Part shown: positions 26,565 to 36,093 of the stretch, piece by piece
Position numbering within the stretch: position 1 is the first letter of the stretch
Layout: each line of letters begins with the position of its first letter
NCBI RefSeq assembly: GCF_009604455.1
Contig: NZ_WEGL01000001.1
Location: 248,001-312,000 of the forward strand
Direction of reading: 5' to 3'
Source: Streptomyces sp. RB17
Lineage (GTDB): Bacteria; Actinomycetota; Actinomycetes; Streptomycetales; Streptomycetaceae
DNA: 64,000 nucleotides
The notes under the pieces: model-generated
What the model was told of the DNA's origin: nothing
Databases searched by the model: none
Seen by the model: only the letters and a program-made list of their open reading frames with translations
Translations under genes and position numbers: made by a program

Positions 26565-27990
26565 GGGACTCTCCCAGGTACTGCTCGGCGTGGCCGGCGA
26601 TCAGGTCGAGGACGGCGGCGATGTCGGCCGGCCGGGTCTCGGGGTTGAGGAGGGTGAACTTCAGGTAGTGGCGGCCGCCCACCTTGGTGCCCGCGACCAC
26701 GGCGTCACCGGAGGCGAACAGGGCCTTGCGGGCGTGGAGGTTGGCGCGGTCGATCTCCCCCGGGTCGGTGACGGCCGCCGGGATGTAGCGGAAGACCAGG
26801 GTGGAGAGGGCCGGCTCCACCACGACGTCGTAGCGCGGGTCGGCGGCCAGCATCCGCCAGCCCTCCGCCGCCAGGTCGCAGACCTCGTCGAAGAGCGCGC
26901 CGATGCCGTCAGCGCCCATGACCCTGAGGGTCATCCACAGCTTGAGGGCGTCGAAGCGGCGGGTGGTCTGCAGGGACTTGTCGACCTGGTTGGGGACGCG
27001 TTCGGTCACCGTGCGGCGCGGGTTGAGGTACTCCGCGTGGTAGGTGGCGTGGCGCAGGGTGGCGGCGTCCCGGACCAGCACGGCGGACGAACTCACCGGC
27101 TGGAAGAAGGACTTGTGGTAGTCGACGGTGACGGAGTCGGCGCGTTCGATGCCGGTGAGGCGGTCCCGGTGCTTGAGGGAGGCGAGCAGCCCGCAGCCGT
27201 AGGCCGCGTCGACGTGCAGCCACACGCCGTACTGGGCGCACAGCCCGGCGATCTCCGGCAGCGGATCGATGGAGCCGAAGTCGGTGGTGCCCGCGGTGGC
27301 GACGACGGCCATCGGGACCAGCCCGTCGCGCCGGCAGCGCTCCAGCTCGCGGGCGAGGGCGACGGTCCGCAGCCGCTTGTCGTGGTCGACGGGGACGGGG
27401 ACGACCGCCTCCTGGCCCAGCCCGAGCAGCCGGGCGGACTTCTGCACGCTGAAGTGGCTGACCTCGGAGGCGAAGATCCGCAGCCGGGCGAGCGAGTGGG
27501 TCTTGGCCTCCTCCCTCGCCAGCAGCAGCGCCTGGAGGTTGGACTGGGTGCCGCCGGAGGTGAACACGCCGTCGGCGGCGGGGCCGAGGCCGATCCGGGC
27601 GGCCGTCCAGTCGATGAGTCTGCGCTCGATGAGGGTGCCGCCGGCCGACTGGTCCCAGGTGTCGAGGGACGAGTTGACCGCGCAGAGCACGGCCTCGCCG
27701 AGCACCGCCGGGATGACGACCGGGCAGTTGAGGTGGGCGAGGTAGCGGGGGTGGTGGAAGTAGACCGCGTCGCGGAGGTAGACGTCCTCCAGCTCGTCCA
27801 GGGCGGCCGCGGTGTCGCCGAGCGGGCGGTCCAGGTCGATGGCGTCGATCCGGGGGGAGAGGGCGTCGACGGCGACGCCGGTGAACGGACGGTCGGTGGC
27901 GGCGAGTTTGGCCGCCACCCGCTCGACTCCTTCGGTCACGGAGCTGCGGTAGTGCTCCGCGGTGAGGCCATTGAGCAGGTGCGAGCGCAT
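26548..27990 (-). CDS. desA: Lysine decarboxylase DesA
   Basis: A 480-residue PLP-dependent group II decarboxylase that makes cadaverine from lysine, committing it to desferrioxamine. The PLP-binding Lys is near residue 293 in DYHKSFFQP, and the upstream HVDAAYG motif positions the cofactor. A GGAGG site precedes the ATG at 27990. First gene of desABCD; a perfect 19-bp iron box lies about 64 bp upstream, so it should be repressed by DmdR1/IdeR with iron. Confidence 0.96.
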   Translation of the reverse strand: MRSHLLNGLTAEHYRSSVTEGVERVAAKLAATDRPFTGVAVDALSPRIDAIDLDRPLGDTAAALDELEDVYLRDAVYFHHPRYLAHLNCPVVIPAVLGEAVLCAVNSSLDTWDQSAGGTLIERRLIDWTAARIGLGPAADGVFTSGGTQSNLQALLLAREEAKTHSLARLRIFASEVSHFSVQKSARLLGLGQEAVVPVPVDHDKRLRTVALARELERCRRDGLVPMAVVATAGTTDFGSIDPLPEIAGLCAQYGVWLHVDAAYGCGLLASLKHRDRLTGIERADSVTVDYHKSFFQPVSSSAVLVRDAATLRHATYHAEYLNPRRTVTERVPNQVDKSLQTTRRFDALKLWMTLRVMGADGIGALFDEVCDLAAEGWRMLAADPRYDVVVEPALSTLVFRYIPAAVTDPGEIDRANLHARKALFASGDAVVAGTKVGGRHYLKFTLLNPETRPADIAAVLDLIAGHAEQYLGESLDRAC

Positions 27991-28053
27991 GTGGGGGTCC
28001 TCCGAGGGGACATTCCGTGCGGGGGGTCCGAGCGGTCGGGAGCCGCTCTCGAC

Positions 28054-28072
28054 TTAGGTTAGCCTAACCTAA
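28054..28072 (-). promoter_or_regulatory. Iron box upstream of desA
   Basis: TTAGGTTAGCCTAACCTAA is a perfect 19-bp palindrome that closely matches the DmdR1/IdeR/DtxR iron-box consensus. It lies in the desA promoter region, so the des operon should be derepressed in low iron. Confidence 0.95.
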
Positions 28073-28125
28073 GTTTTTTGGATCAAGGCATGCCTCACCC
28101 GTGACCGGTGTCACGCGCAAGGGAG

Positions 28126-28980
28126 TTACTCCGCGGTCCGCAGTTGTTCCTCGGTCATCCCCTGCCGCCAGTACCCGACGAAGGTCACCCGCCGCCGGTC
28201 GATGCCCCGCTCGCCGACGAAGTGCCGCCGCAGCGCCTTGACCCGCCCGGACTCACCGGCGAGCCACACGTACGGCCGCTCGGCGGCGGGCAGTCGAGCG
28301 GCTCGTACGGCGTCGACGGCCATGGGGGACCCGTCGTGCCGTACGAGCCACGTGATCTCCGCGTCCGCGTCCGTGCGCACGTCCTGGATGTCACCGGCGT
28401 GCGGCACCTCCAGCCAGGCCCGGACGCGGGCGCCGGCGGGGAGGGACTCCAGGATGGCGGTCGCGGCGGGTACGGCGGTCTCGTCGCCCCACAGCACGAC
28501 CAGGTCGGTGTCCTCGGGCGGACGGAAGCGGATGGCACGGTTGTCGGCGATCGCAGGGCCGAGCAGCAGCACCCGGTCGCCGGGGGTGGCTCGGGAGGCC
28601 CAGCGGGAGGCGGGGCCGGCGGGGGTGGCGGCGCCGGGCTCGATGCCGTGCAGCGCGAAGTCGATGTCGATCTCGACCGTGCTGCCTTCGGCGTCCCGGC
28701 GCAGGGACCGGAGCGTGTACGAGCGCATCACGGCCCGTACGTCGAGGGGCAGTTCCCGCCAGGCCTGCCCCCAGCCGTCCCCCAGGTCCAGGGGTACGAC
28801 GGGCTCCGGCTGGCCCGGGTGCGGAAGGAACAGGGAGAGGGACTGGTCGCGCCCGTCGGAGTGGAGCGCGTGCAGATCGGCTCCGCCGAAGGTGACACGG
28901 ACGAGCGACGGCCCCAGCCGCCTCGTCCGTACGACCTGCAGGGAGAAGAAACGGAACGGAGCGGCTACGGCCGTCGTCAT
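28126..28980 (-). CDS. desF: Siderophore-interacting FAD reductase DesF
   Basis: A 284-residue siderophore-interacting protein (ViuB/SIP family) that probably reduces ferrioxamine to release iron in the cytoplasm. The FAD-binding motif R-S-Y-T-L-R appears as VMRSYTLRSLRR. The C-terminal NAD(P)-like domain ends GYWRQGMTEEQLR, which is characteristic of the family. It lies 10 bp downstream of desE on the same strand, so desE-desF form one transcript with the second iron box upstream. Confidence 0.93.
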   Translation of the reverse strand: MTTAVAAPFRFFSLQVVRTRRLGPSLVRVTFGGADLHALHSDGRDQSLSLFLPHPGQPEPVVPLDLGDGWGQAWRELPLDVRAVMRSYTLRSLRRDAEGSTVEIDIDFALHGIEPGAATPAGPASRWASRATPGDRVLLLGPAIADNRAIRFRPPEDTDLVVLWGDETAVPAATAILESLPAGARVRAWLEVPHAGDIQDVRTDADAEITWLVRHDGSPMAVDAVRAARLPAAERPYVWLAGESGRVKALRRHFVGERGIDRRRVTFVGYWRQGMTEEQLRTAE

Positions 28981-28990
28981 GAGAGGCTCC

Positions 28991-30037
28991 TCAGCTCACC
29001 TTCTTGGCCTTCTCCAAGGCCTCGGCCAGATTCGTCAGCAGCGGCACGCACTTGTCGTACGAGAGGATCGGCTCGGGAGAGCGGGCGATGACCTGGCCCG
29101 CCTTCACCGCGGGCAGCTTCTTCCAGGTCGGCTTGGTGATGTCGGCCGGCTGGATCGTCGACGACCGGTCGTCCATCATGATGATGTCGGCCCGGTACTT
29201 GTCGACGTTCTCCCAGCTCAGCGACTCGTACCAGCCGCCGCCCTGCTTCTTGGCGCTCTCCGGCGGCTCGACGAAGTCCACGCCGAGGGACTTGAAGTAC
29301 TCCAGGTCGATGGAGAGGTTGGTGCCGGAGACGTAGAAGAGCTGGTCGCTCGCGCTGCCGGCCATCACCTTGATGCCGGGCCTGGACTTGGCCGCGGCGC
29401 GCAGCCGGGCGGCCGCGGCCTCGAACCGCTTCTTGGCGTCGGTCACCTTCGCGGCCTTCATGTCGGCACCGAGCGATTCGGCCAACTCCCACATGCGCTG
29501 CAGCGGCTCGGTGAGCCGGCGGTCGTAGACGGAGATGCCGATGCTGGGCGCCAGCTGGGCGATCTTCTTCTTCGACTCCTCGGGGACGTACCAGAGCGTG
29601 CCCGCGTCGTCGAACATCGTCGTGATCAGCACGTCCGGCGCGAGCGAGGCGTACTTCTCGATGTTGAACTGGCCCCAGGCGTTGCCGAGGACCGTCACCT
29701 TGCTGACGTCCATGTCGCCGGCCTGGACATCGGCCTTGCCGTCCTTGGTCGTCGTCGGCCCGAAGACGCCCTTGACCTGGACGCCGTAGTCGTGGAGCGC
29801 GGCGCCGACGCCGGTGAAGGCGACGATGTCCGCCGGGACCTTGTCGAGCCGCACGGTCGTACCGCGGTCGTCCTTGAAGGACCAGGGGCCGGACCCGGCG
29901 GCCTGCGTCCCGCTGCCGGAGCCGTTGTCTTTGCCCTTGTCGTCCCCGCAGGCGGCGAGCGCGGCGCCGAGTCCGACGGCGCCGCCCGCGGCGAGGAGGC
30001 CGCGGCGGGTGAGGTGGGTGGCACGGGCATGGGACAT
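28991..30037 (-). CDS. desE: Ferrioxamine-binding lipoprotein DesE
   Basis: A 348-residue extracellular siderophore-binding lipoprotein (FhuD/FepB type). The twin-arginine-containing lipoprotein signal THLTRRGLLAAGGA leads to the lipobox LAAC near residue 30. A Gly/Ser/Asn tether precedes the two-lobed binding domain, with YDRRLTEPLQRMWELAESLG in the middle. The ATG at 30037 gives this signal; the frame extends upstream but without sense. An iron box lies 52 bp upstream. Confidence 0.94.
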   Translation of the reverse strand: MSHARATHLTRRGLLAAGGAVGLGAALAACGDDKGKDNGSGSGTQAAGSGPWSFKDDRGTTVRLDKVPADIVAFTGVGAALHDYGVQVKGVFGPTTTKDGKADVQAGDMDVSKVTVLGNAWGQFNIEKYASLAPDVLITTMFDDAGTLWYVPEESKKKIAQLAPSIGISVYDRRLTEPLQRMWELAESLGADMKAAKVTDAKKRFEAAAARLRAAAKSRPGIKVMAGSASDQLFYVSGTNLSIDLEYFKSLGVDFVEPPESAKKQGGGWYESLSWENVDKYRADIIMMDDRSSTIQPADITKPTWKKLPAVKAGQVIARSPEPILSYDKCVPLLTNLAEALEKAKKVS

Positions 30038-30088
30038 GGGTGTGACTGCTTTCGAACGGGGCGGAGCGCCCGCCGGACAGGTTCGAAG

Positions 30089-30107
30089 GTAGGTTAGCCT
30101 AACCTTC
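30089..30107. promoter_or_regulatory. Iron box between desE and the prenyl synthase operon
   Basis: GTAGGTTAGCCTAACCTTC carries the 15-bp palindrome AGGTTAGCCTAACCT, the same core as the desA box. It lies 52 bp before desE and about 180 bp before the divergent prenyl synthase/heme oxygenase pair. Control of desE is very likely; control of the divergent operon is an inference. Confidence 0.9.
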
Positions 30108-30285
30108 CTTGGCGTCCAGGGTCCGGGGTGGTCCGCGCGGCCCGCGCAAGGAGACGAATCCGGCCAACCTCGGTCGTCCGTCCCTCCGACTTCCTTCGCT
30201 TCCCTGGCTGTTTGGATCATGTCTCGCTACGTTCAGCCGCACGTCGGCTCCCGTGCGGAGCTGTTCCAGGCGGCCGGAGGTGGGC

Positions 30286-31416
30286 GTGACGACGATGTCG
30301 GGTGTGGATGTGGAGGCGGTGGTCCGCGAGGACGCCGCGCTCCTGGAGGCGGACCTGGACCGTTTCCTCGCGGGGCTGGCCCCGGCGCCGTCCGGCGCGG
30401 CGGAATCCGTCTACGCCGCCGCCCTCACGCGCGCCCTGTACGCGCCGGTCGCCGACGCCGTCGGCTCCAAGGTGGGCCAGGAGGCCCTGCGTCCCGCTCC
30501 CGGCGCGCCCGGCGGGGGACGGCCGCTGCGGCCGTCGATGGTCTACTGGGCCTACCGCAACTACCGGGGATTCGGCGAGCCGGACACAGCGGACGAGGGA
30601 CTCGCCGCGGTCCGCCGGGCCGCCGTCGCCGTCCGCGTCCTGCTGAAGGCCGCCGTCGCGCTCGACGACGTCCAGGACGGCAGCGCCGTACGCTACGGCG
30701 AACCCGCCCTGCACAGCACCCACGGCGTGCCGCTCGCCGTCAACACCGGCTCATGGCTGATCGCGGCCGCCCTGGCGCACGCCGCCGATCCCGACGTCGT
30801 CGGCAGCCTGCTCGGGTCGGTGGCCCACGGCTTCCAGGGGCAGGCCGTCGACATCGCCACCCGCTCGCCCCGCACCCGCGCCGAGCTGGCCGGGGCGCCG
30901 CACGACGAGCGGGTCGCGTTCTGGGAGTCGACGGCCGCACTGAAGACCGGCACCCTGTTCCGGATGCCGCTCGACGCGGCGCTGGCGGCCCTGCGCGTCG
31001 TCGCGGAGGAGCGCGACACCCTGAACGAGGCCATGCGCCAACTCGGCCTCGCGAGCCAGCTGTTCAACGACCTGACGGACTTCGTGCCGGAGTTCGCGGG
31101 CGCCCGCACCCATGAGGACTTCGACGGGCTCAGCAACCGCGTCTTCCTCGAACTCCTCGGCTCCCCGCCCCCGGACGGCCTGTCCGAGCCGGGCGGCGAG
31201 CAGCTGCGGTCGTACGTCCTCGGCCATCCGGACCTGCACCGGACGCTCCTCGCCCTGTCCGCCGAAGCCGTCGAGCGCAAACAGGCCGCCAAGGACGCCG
31301 TGCGCAGCGTGTGCCGCTCCGCGGACAGCGCCGCCTACTTCGATCTCACCGTCGAGCGCAAGGGCCACCTCGTCGACCGCCTCCACGACACCCTCCGGCA
31401 GCGGAGCGCGACATGA
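30286..31416 (+). CDS. Trans-prenyl diphosphate synthase-like protein
   Basis: A 376-residue all-helical polyprenyl synthetase. The substrate-binding motif GGGRPLRP (about residue 76) corresponds to the GGKRLRP of the family. The first aspartate-rich motif is canonical: DDVQD at about 127-131. The second is NDLTD at about 261-265, with Asn replacing the first Asp of DDxxD. Small residues (Ala-Ala-Val-Ala) precede the first motif, so the enzyme could make a product longer than farnesyl diphosphate. Other helices (GEPALHSTHGVPLAVNTG) fit the fold. The GTG start has a GGAGG site five bases upstream; an internal ATG at 30295 is an alternative. The stop overlaps the heme oxygenase ATG. Role in this setting is unknown. 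Confidence 0.85.
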   Translation: MTTMSGVDVEAVVREDAALLEADLDRFLAGLAPAPSGAAESVYAAALTRALYAPVADAVGSKVGQEALRPAPGAPGGGRPLRPSMVYWAYRNYRGFGEPDTADEGLAAVRRAAVAVRVLLKAAVALDDVQDGSAVRYGEPALHSTHGVPLAVNTGSWLIAAALAHAADPDVVGSLLGSVAHGFQGQAVDIATRSPRTRAELAGAPHDERVAFWESTAALKTGTLFRMPLDAALAALRVVAEERDTLNEAMRQLGLASQLFNDLTDFVPEFAGARTHEDFDGLSNRVFLELLGSPPPDGLSEPGGEQLRSYVLGHPDLHRTLLALSAEAVERKQAAKDAVRSVCRSADSAAYFDLTVERKGHLVDRLHDTLRQRSAT

Positions 31417-32084
31417 CGACGACCGCCTCCGCCTCGGCCCTGCTGCGCTCCGCCACCCGGGACCGGCACGACGAGCTGGAGCGCACCGGCTTCGCCGCCG
31501 CACTGTTCGCCGGCACGCTCCCGCTCACCCGATACACCGCCCAACTGGCCGCCCTGCGGCTGGTGCTGGACGAACTGGAGACGGAACTCTCCCGAGCCGC
31601 CGTCCCGTCCGTCGCCGATCTGTGGGCGGCGGAGGACCTGCGCAAGGTGCCGCTGATCGAGCGGGATCTGCGCCTTTTCGCCGACCGTGGCACCACCCCC
31701 GGACGGTGGCCGGCGGCGCACGCGGCGGCCTTCGCGGCGGACATCCGTACGACGGCCGCCGCGGACCCGCTCTCGCTGCTCGGTTTCCTGTACGTCCTGG
31801 AGGGTTCCACCCTCGGTGCCCTGCACCTGTGCCGGTACGTCAGCCGCGCCTACGGACTGGACGGCACCGACGGCATCGGCTACTACACGAGCGGTGACCG
31901 GGCCCGCTGGACCCGGTTCACCGCCCGGCTGGACGAGGCCCTGGCCGACCCGGCCGCCCAGGACCGCGCCCTGGCCGCCGCCCTGCGGGCCTACGGGCAC
32001 ACGGCCCGCCTCACCGAGGCCCTCTCGGCCGGGCTGACTCCCGCGCAGCCGCCTAGCTCACCAGGCCCAGTTCGCGCGCGATGA
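31413..32084 (+). CDS. Biliverdin-producing heme oxygenase
   Basis: A 223-residue heme oxygenase that opens heme to biliverdin, CO and iron. The proximal heme ligand is predicted as His19 in RDRHDELE. The distal helix carries GFLYVLEGSTLGALHL, with the Gly-rich kink of the family. It overlaps the prenyl synthase stop (ATGA), so the two are made together. The C-terminal 11 codons overlap the 3' end of the convergent acyl-CoA dehydrogenase by 32 bp. Proximity to desE and an iron box suggests it recovers iron from heme when iron is scarce. Confidence 0.88.
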   Translation: MTTTASASALLRSATRDRHDELERTGFAAALFAGTLPLTRYTAQLAALRLVLDELETELSRAAVPSVADLWAAEDLRKVPLIERDLRLFADRGTTPGRWPAAHAAAFAADIRTTAAADPLSLLGFLYVLEGSTLGALHLCRYVSRAYGLDGTDGIGYYTSGDRARWTRFTARLDEALADPAAQDRALAAALRAYGHTARLTEALSAGLTPAQPPSSPGPVRAR

Positions 32085-33213
32085 GCATCCGCTGGACCTC
32101 GCTCGTGCCCTCGCCGATCTCCAGGATCTTGGAGTCGCGCCACATGCGGGCCACCGGGTACTCGTTCATGAAGCCGTAGCCGCCGTGGATCTGGGTGGCG
32201 TCGCGGGCGTTGTCGACGGCGACCGTGGAGGAGTACAGCTTGGCCAGGGCCGCCTCCTTCTTGAAGGGCTCGCCCGCGACCAGCCGCGAGGCCGCGTCGC
32301 GCCAGGCCAGGCGGGCCGTGTGGGCCTTCATCTCCATGTCGGCGATCTTGAACTGGATGGCCTGGTTGGCGCCGATGGGCCGGCCGAAGGCCTGGCGCTC
32401 CTTGGCGTACTTCACCGACTCGTCGACACAGCCCTGGGCCAGGCCCGTCGCGAGGGCCGCGATCGCGATCCGGCCCTCGTCCAGGATGCGCAGGAACTGG
32501 GCGTAGCCGCGGCCCTCCTCGCCGAGCAGGTTGGCGGCCGGGACCCGGACATCGGCGAACGACAGCTCACGGGTGTCGGAGGCGTTCCAGCCGACCTTCG
32601 AGTAGGGCGCCGCCACCGTGAAGCCCGGGGTGCCGGACGGGACGATGATCGCCGAGATCTGCGGCCTGCCGTCCGGCTTGCGGCCGGTCACGGCGGTGAC
32701 CGTCACCAAACCGGTGATGTCCGTGCCCGAGTTGGTGATGAAGCACTTCGTGCCGTTGATCACCCATTCGTCGGTGTCCGGGTCCAGGCGGGCCGTCGTA
32801 CGGGTCGCGCCCGCGTCGCTGCCGCCGTCCGGCTCGGTCAGGCCGAAGGCGCCCAGCATCTCGCCCGAGCACAGGCGGGGCAGCCACGCGCGCTTCTGCT
32901 CCTCCGTGCCGAACAAGTGCAGGGGCATGGCGCCGAGCGAGACGCCCGCCTCCAGGGTGATGGCGACCGACGAGTCGACCCGGGCCAGTTCCTCCAGGGC
33001 GATGCCCAGCGCCAGATAGTCGCCGCCCATACCGCCGTACTCCTCGGGGAACGGCAGCCCGAACAGACCCATGCGGCCCATCTCGCGGACGATCTCGTAC
33101 GGGAACTCGTGCCGCTCGTAGAAGTCGCCGATCTTCGGCGCCACGACATCGTGCGCGAACTCCTCCACCGTACGGCGGAGTTCCTCCAGCTCGGGGCTGA
33201 GACGGTGGTCCAT
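32053..33213 (-). CDS. acdH: Acyl-CoA dehydrogenase (branched-chain/AcdH-like)
   Basis: A 386-residue FAD-dependent acyl-CoA dehydrogenase for short branched acyl-CoAs such as isovaleryl-CoA. It shows GAFGLTEPDGGSDA and the motif QIHGGYGFMNEYPV. The C-terminal motif EIGEGTSEVQR keeps a Glu at the position of the MCAD catalytic base. It ends the operon after the carboxylase subunits and HMG-CoA lyase. An alternative GTG start at 33222 would overlap the lyase stop (GTGA) and has AAGGA at good spacing, so three more residues are possible. Confidence 0.9.
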   Translation of the reverse strand: MDHRLSPELEELRRTVEEFAHDVVAPKIGDFYERHEFPYEIVREMGRMGLFGLPFPEEYGGMGGDYLALGIALEELARVDSSVAITLEAGVSLGAMPLHLFGTEEQKRAWLPRLCSGEMLGAFGLTEPDGGSDAGATRTTARLDPDTDEWVINGTKCFITNSGTDITGLVTVTAVTGRKPDGRPQISAIIVPSGTPGFTVAAPYSKVGWNASDTRELSFADVRVPAANLLGEEGRGYAQFLRILDEGRIAIAALATGLAQGCVDESVKYAKERQAFGRPIGANQAIQFKIADMEMKAHTARLAWRDAASRLVAGEPFKKEAALAKLYSSTVAVDNARDATQIHGGYGFMNEYPVARMWRDSKILEIGEGTSEVQRMLIARELGLVS

Positions 33214-33218
33214 GCTGA

Positions 33219-34160
33219 TCACTGGTCCTTGTGGGAGAGAGCGCGGACGGTACGGGACGGGCTGGGCCGGTCCAGATGGGCGGCCATCCACACGCTGGTG
33301 GCGGTGAGACGGCCGAGGTCGACCCCGGTCTCGATGCCGAGTCCGTGCAGCATCCAGACGAGGTCCTCGGTGGCGAGGTTGCCGGTGGCGGACTTCGCGT
33401 ACGGGCAGCCGCCGAGCCCGCCCGCCGAGGCGTCCACGGTGGTGACGCCGTGCTGGAGGGCGGCCAGGGTGTTCGCGAGCGCCTGGCCGTAGGTGTCGTG
33501 GAAGTGCACGCCGACCACGTTCGTCGGCACGCCCTTCTCGTTGAGGAGGGAGAGCAGTTCGAGCACGTGGCCCGGAGTGGCCACGCCGATCGTGTCGCCG
33601 AGGCTCAGCTCGTCGCAGCCCATGTCCCTCAGGGCCGTACAGACGCGGGCCACCTGGTGCAGCGGGACGGCACCCTCCCACGGGTCGCCGAAGCACATGG
33701 ACACATAGCCGCGCACATGCACGCCCCGGTCCTTGGCCTGCCGCACCACCGGCTCGAACACGGCCAGCGACTCGTCCAGCGTGCGGTTGAGGTTGGCCTT
33801 CGCGAAGGACTCGGTGGCGCTGGCGAAGACGGCGACCCGGCCGGCGCCGAGCGCCAGCGCGCGGTCCAGGCCGCGCTGGTTGGGCACCAGGACCGGCAAG
33901 GCGACGTCCAGGTCCTTCACCAGGGGAAACAGCTGCTCCGCGTCCGCGAGTCGGGGCACCCACTTGGGGTGCACGAAGCTCGTCGCCTCGATCGTCGTCA
34001 GACCCGCGCCGGCGAGCCGGCGGATGAACTCCGCCTTGATCTCGGTCGGTACGGTCCGCTTCTCGTTCTGCAGCCCGTCGCGCGCGCCGACCTCGTGGAT
34101 CCGCACCCGCGCGGGCAGTCCGGACGCCGGTACGACCATGGGGAGACCGTTCACGGTCAC
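33219..34160 (-). CDS. Hydroxymethylglutaryl-CoA lyase
   Basis: A 313-residue HMG-CoA lyase that splits HMG-CoA to acetyl-CoA and acetoacetate, the last leucine-degradation step. It starts with the signature [14 protein letters not shown], has [14 protein letters not shown] for the metal site, and carries the catalytic-loop Cys in [15 protein letters not shown]. The GTG start overlaps the carboxylase alpha stop (GTGA). Length is typical. Confidence 0.95.
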   Translation of the reverse strand: MTVNGLPMVVPASGLPARVRIHEVGARDGLQNEKRTVPTEIKAEFIRRLAGAGLTTIEATSFVHPKWVPRLADAEQLFPLVKDLDVALPVLVPNQRGLDRALALGAGRVAVFASATESFAKANLNRTLDESLAVFEPVVRQAKDRGVHVRGYVSMCFGDPWEGAVPLHQVARVCTALRDMGCDELSLGDTIGVATPGHVLELLSLLNEKGVPTNVVGVHFHDTYGQALANTLAALQHGVTTVDASAGGLGGCPYAKSATGNLATEDLVWMLHGLGIETGVDLGRLTATSVWMAAHLDRPSPSRTVRALSHKDQ

Positions 34161-36082
34161 TGCGCCACCACCCCTTCTTCGTCGTGCGGTGCGATCACGG
34201 CGAGCACCTGGTCCATCGCGACCGTCGTGCCCGGGGTCACGTCCAGCTCGGCGACCGTGCCCGCGTGCGGGGCGGAGATGACGTGCTCCATCTTCATCGC
34301 CTCCACCACCAGCAGGCTCTGCCCGGCGGTCACCTCGTCGCCGACGGCCACCTTGACCACGGTCACCGTGCCGGGCATCGGCGCGGTGAGGGAGTCGGCG
34401 CCCGCGTGCGCGGACCGGCTGAGGGACGCGGCCACCGGGTCGTGGTCCCGTACCTGCCAGGCGTCGCCGGACCGGCCGATCCAGTCACCGGCGCGGTGGA
34501 AGGTGTGCCGTACGCCGTCGAGGGTGACGCGGACCGTGGCATCGGCGACGGTCGCCGTGCCGCGCGGGGTGTACGTCACCGGGTCCTGGACCCGGAGGTG
34601 GAAGGCGGGCGGCTTCGGGGTGCCGCCGAGCCGCCAGCCGCTCGGCACCGAGAAGGGGTCGATCCAGCCGTCCGCGTAGGGCTGCAGTGCCTTCGTGCGT
34701 ACGGCGGCCGCCGCCTCGTACACCTCCTCCGGCACGTCCGTGGTGACCAGGTCGTCCACGACCCGTTCGACCAGTCCGGTGTCCAGGTCGCCCCGGACGA
34801 CCGCCGGATGCGCCAGCAGCCGCCGCAGGAACCCCGCGTTGGTCTGCACGCCCAGCGTGACCGTCTCCGCCAGGGCCGCCCGCAGCTTCCGGAGCGCGGT
34901 CTCCCGGTCGGGGCCGTGGGCGATCACCTTGGACAGCATCGGGTCGTACAGGCTCCCGACCTCCGTGCCCTCACTGAGCCCCGAGTCGGTGCGGACGCCG
35001 TCGCCCCGCGGTTCGTTCAGGAGCAGGACCGTGCCGCCGGAGGGGAGGAAACCCCGCGCGGGGTCCTCGGCGCAGATGCGGGCCTCCACCGCGTGCCCGG
35101 TGAGCGTCACGTCGTCCTGCGTGAAGCCCAGCTCCTCGCCGGCCGCGACCCGCAGCTGCCACTCCACCAGGTCCAGTCCGGTGACGAGTTCGGTGACCGG
35201 GTGCTCCACCTGGAGGCGGGTGTTCATCTCCATGAAGTAGTACTGCGAGGGGTCGCTGCCCGGCACGATGAACTCCACCGTGCCCGCACCCCGGTACCCG
35301 CAGCTGCGGGCCGCCTGTACGGCCGCCTCGCCCATCGCCGCGCGCGTGGCCTCGTCGAGGAGCACGCTGGGCGCCTCCTCGATGATCTTCTGGTGCCGCC
35401 GCTGGAGCGAGCACTCGCGCTCGCCGAGGTGCACGACGTTTCCGTGGCCGTCGGCCAGCACCTGGATCTCGATGTGCCGGGGCCGGTCGATCCACCGCTC
35501 CACCAGCAGGGTGTCGTCGCCGAAGGAGGCGCGGGCCTCGCGGCGGGCGGCGGCGATCTCCTCCTCCAGCACGGTCATGTCCCGCACCAGCCGCATGCCC
35601 TTGCCGCCACCACCGGCGGAGGGCTTGAGCAGTACGGGTGCGCCGAGCGCGCGGGCCGCCTCGGCCAGCTCGGGGTCCCGGCCTCCCGGCACCACCGGCA
35701 CCCCGGCCGCCTGCACCGTCTCCTTGGCGCGGATCTTGTCGCCCATGAGCGCGATCGCGTCCGCCGGCGGCCCGATGAAGACGAGCCCCGCCTCCTCGCA
35801 CGAGCGCGCGAAGCCCGCGTTCTCGGCGAGGAAGCCGTACCCGGGATGGACCGCCTGCGCACCCGTACGGACGGCGGCCTCCAGCAGCCGCTCCACCGAC
35901 AGATAGCTCTCGGCGGCCGGCGCAGGGCCGATCCGTACGGCCGTGTCGGCCTCCCGGACGTGCCGCGCGTCGGCGTCGGCGTCGGAGAAGACCGCCACCG
36001 AGCGCACGCCCAGCGAGCGGAGCGTACGGATGACGCGTACGGCGATCTCGCCCCGGTTGGCGACCAGCACTGTGTCGAACAC
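34157..36082 (-). CDS. Methylcrotonyl-CoA carboxylase, biotin-containing alpha subunit
   Basis: A 641-residue protein fusing biotin carboxylase (about 1-445) with a BCCP domain. The ATP-grasp motif is [14 protein letters not shown], and [14 protein letters not shown] is the catalytic biotin-carboxylase signature. Biotin attaches to Lys597 in [10 protein letters not shown]. The GTG start at 36082 has a GAGGAGGGG site; the frame upstream belongs to the beta gene region. Neighbours (beta subunit, HMG-CoA lyase, dehydrogenase) point to methylcrotonyl-CoA in leucine catabolism, not acetyl- or propionyl-CoA. Confidence 0.93.
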   Translation of the reverse strand: MFDTVLVANRGEIAVRVIRTLRSLGVRSVAVFSDADADARHVREADTAVRIGPAPAAESYLSVERLLEAAVRTGAQAVHPGYGFLAENAGFARSCEEAGLVFIGPPADAIALMGDKIRAKETVQAAGVPVVPGGRDPELAEAARALGAPVLLKPSAGGGGKGMRLVRDMTVLEEEIAAARREARASFGDDTLLVERWIDRPRHIEIQVLADGHGNVVHLGERECSLQRRHQKIIEEAPSVLLDEATRAAMGEAAVQAARSCGYRGAGTVEFIVPGSDPSQYYFMEMNTRLQVEHPVTELVTGLDLVEWQLRVAAGEELGFTQDDVTLTGHAVEARICAEDPARGFLPSGGTVLLLNEPRGDGVRTDSGLSEGTEVGSLYDPMLSKVIAHGPDRETALRKLRAALAETVTLGVQTNAGFLRRLLAHPAVVRGDLDTGLVERVVDDLVTTDVPEEVYEAAAAVRTKALQPYADGWIDPFSVPSGWRLGGTPKPPAFHLRVQDPVTYTPRGTATVADATVRVTLDGVRHTFHRAGDWIGRSGDAWQVRDHDPVAASLSRSAHAGADSLTAPMPGTVTVVKVAVGDEVTAGQSLLVVEAMKMEHVISAPHAGTVAELDVTPGTTVAMDQVLAVIAPHDEEGVVAQ

Positions 36083-36093
36083 GGTTCCCCTCC

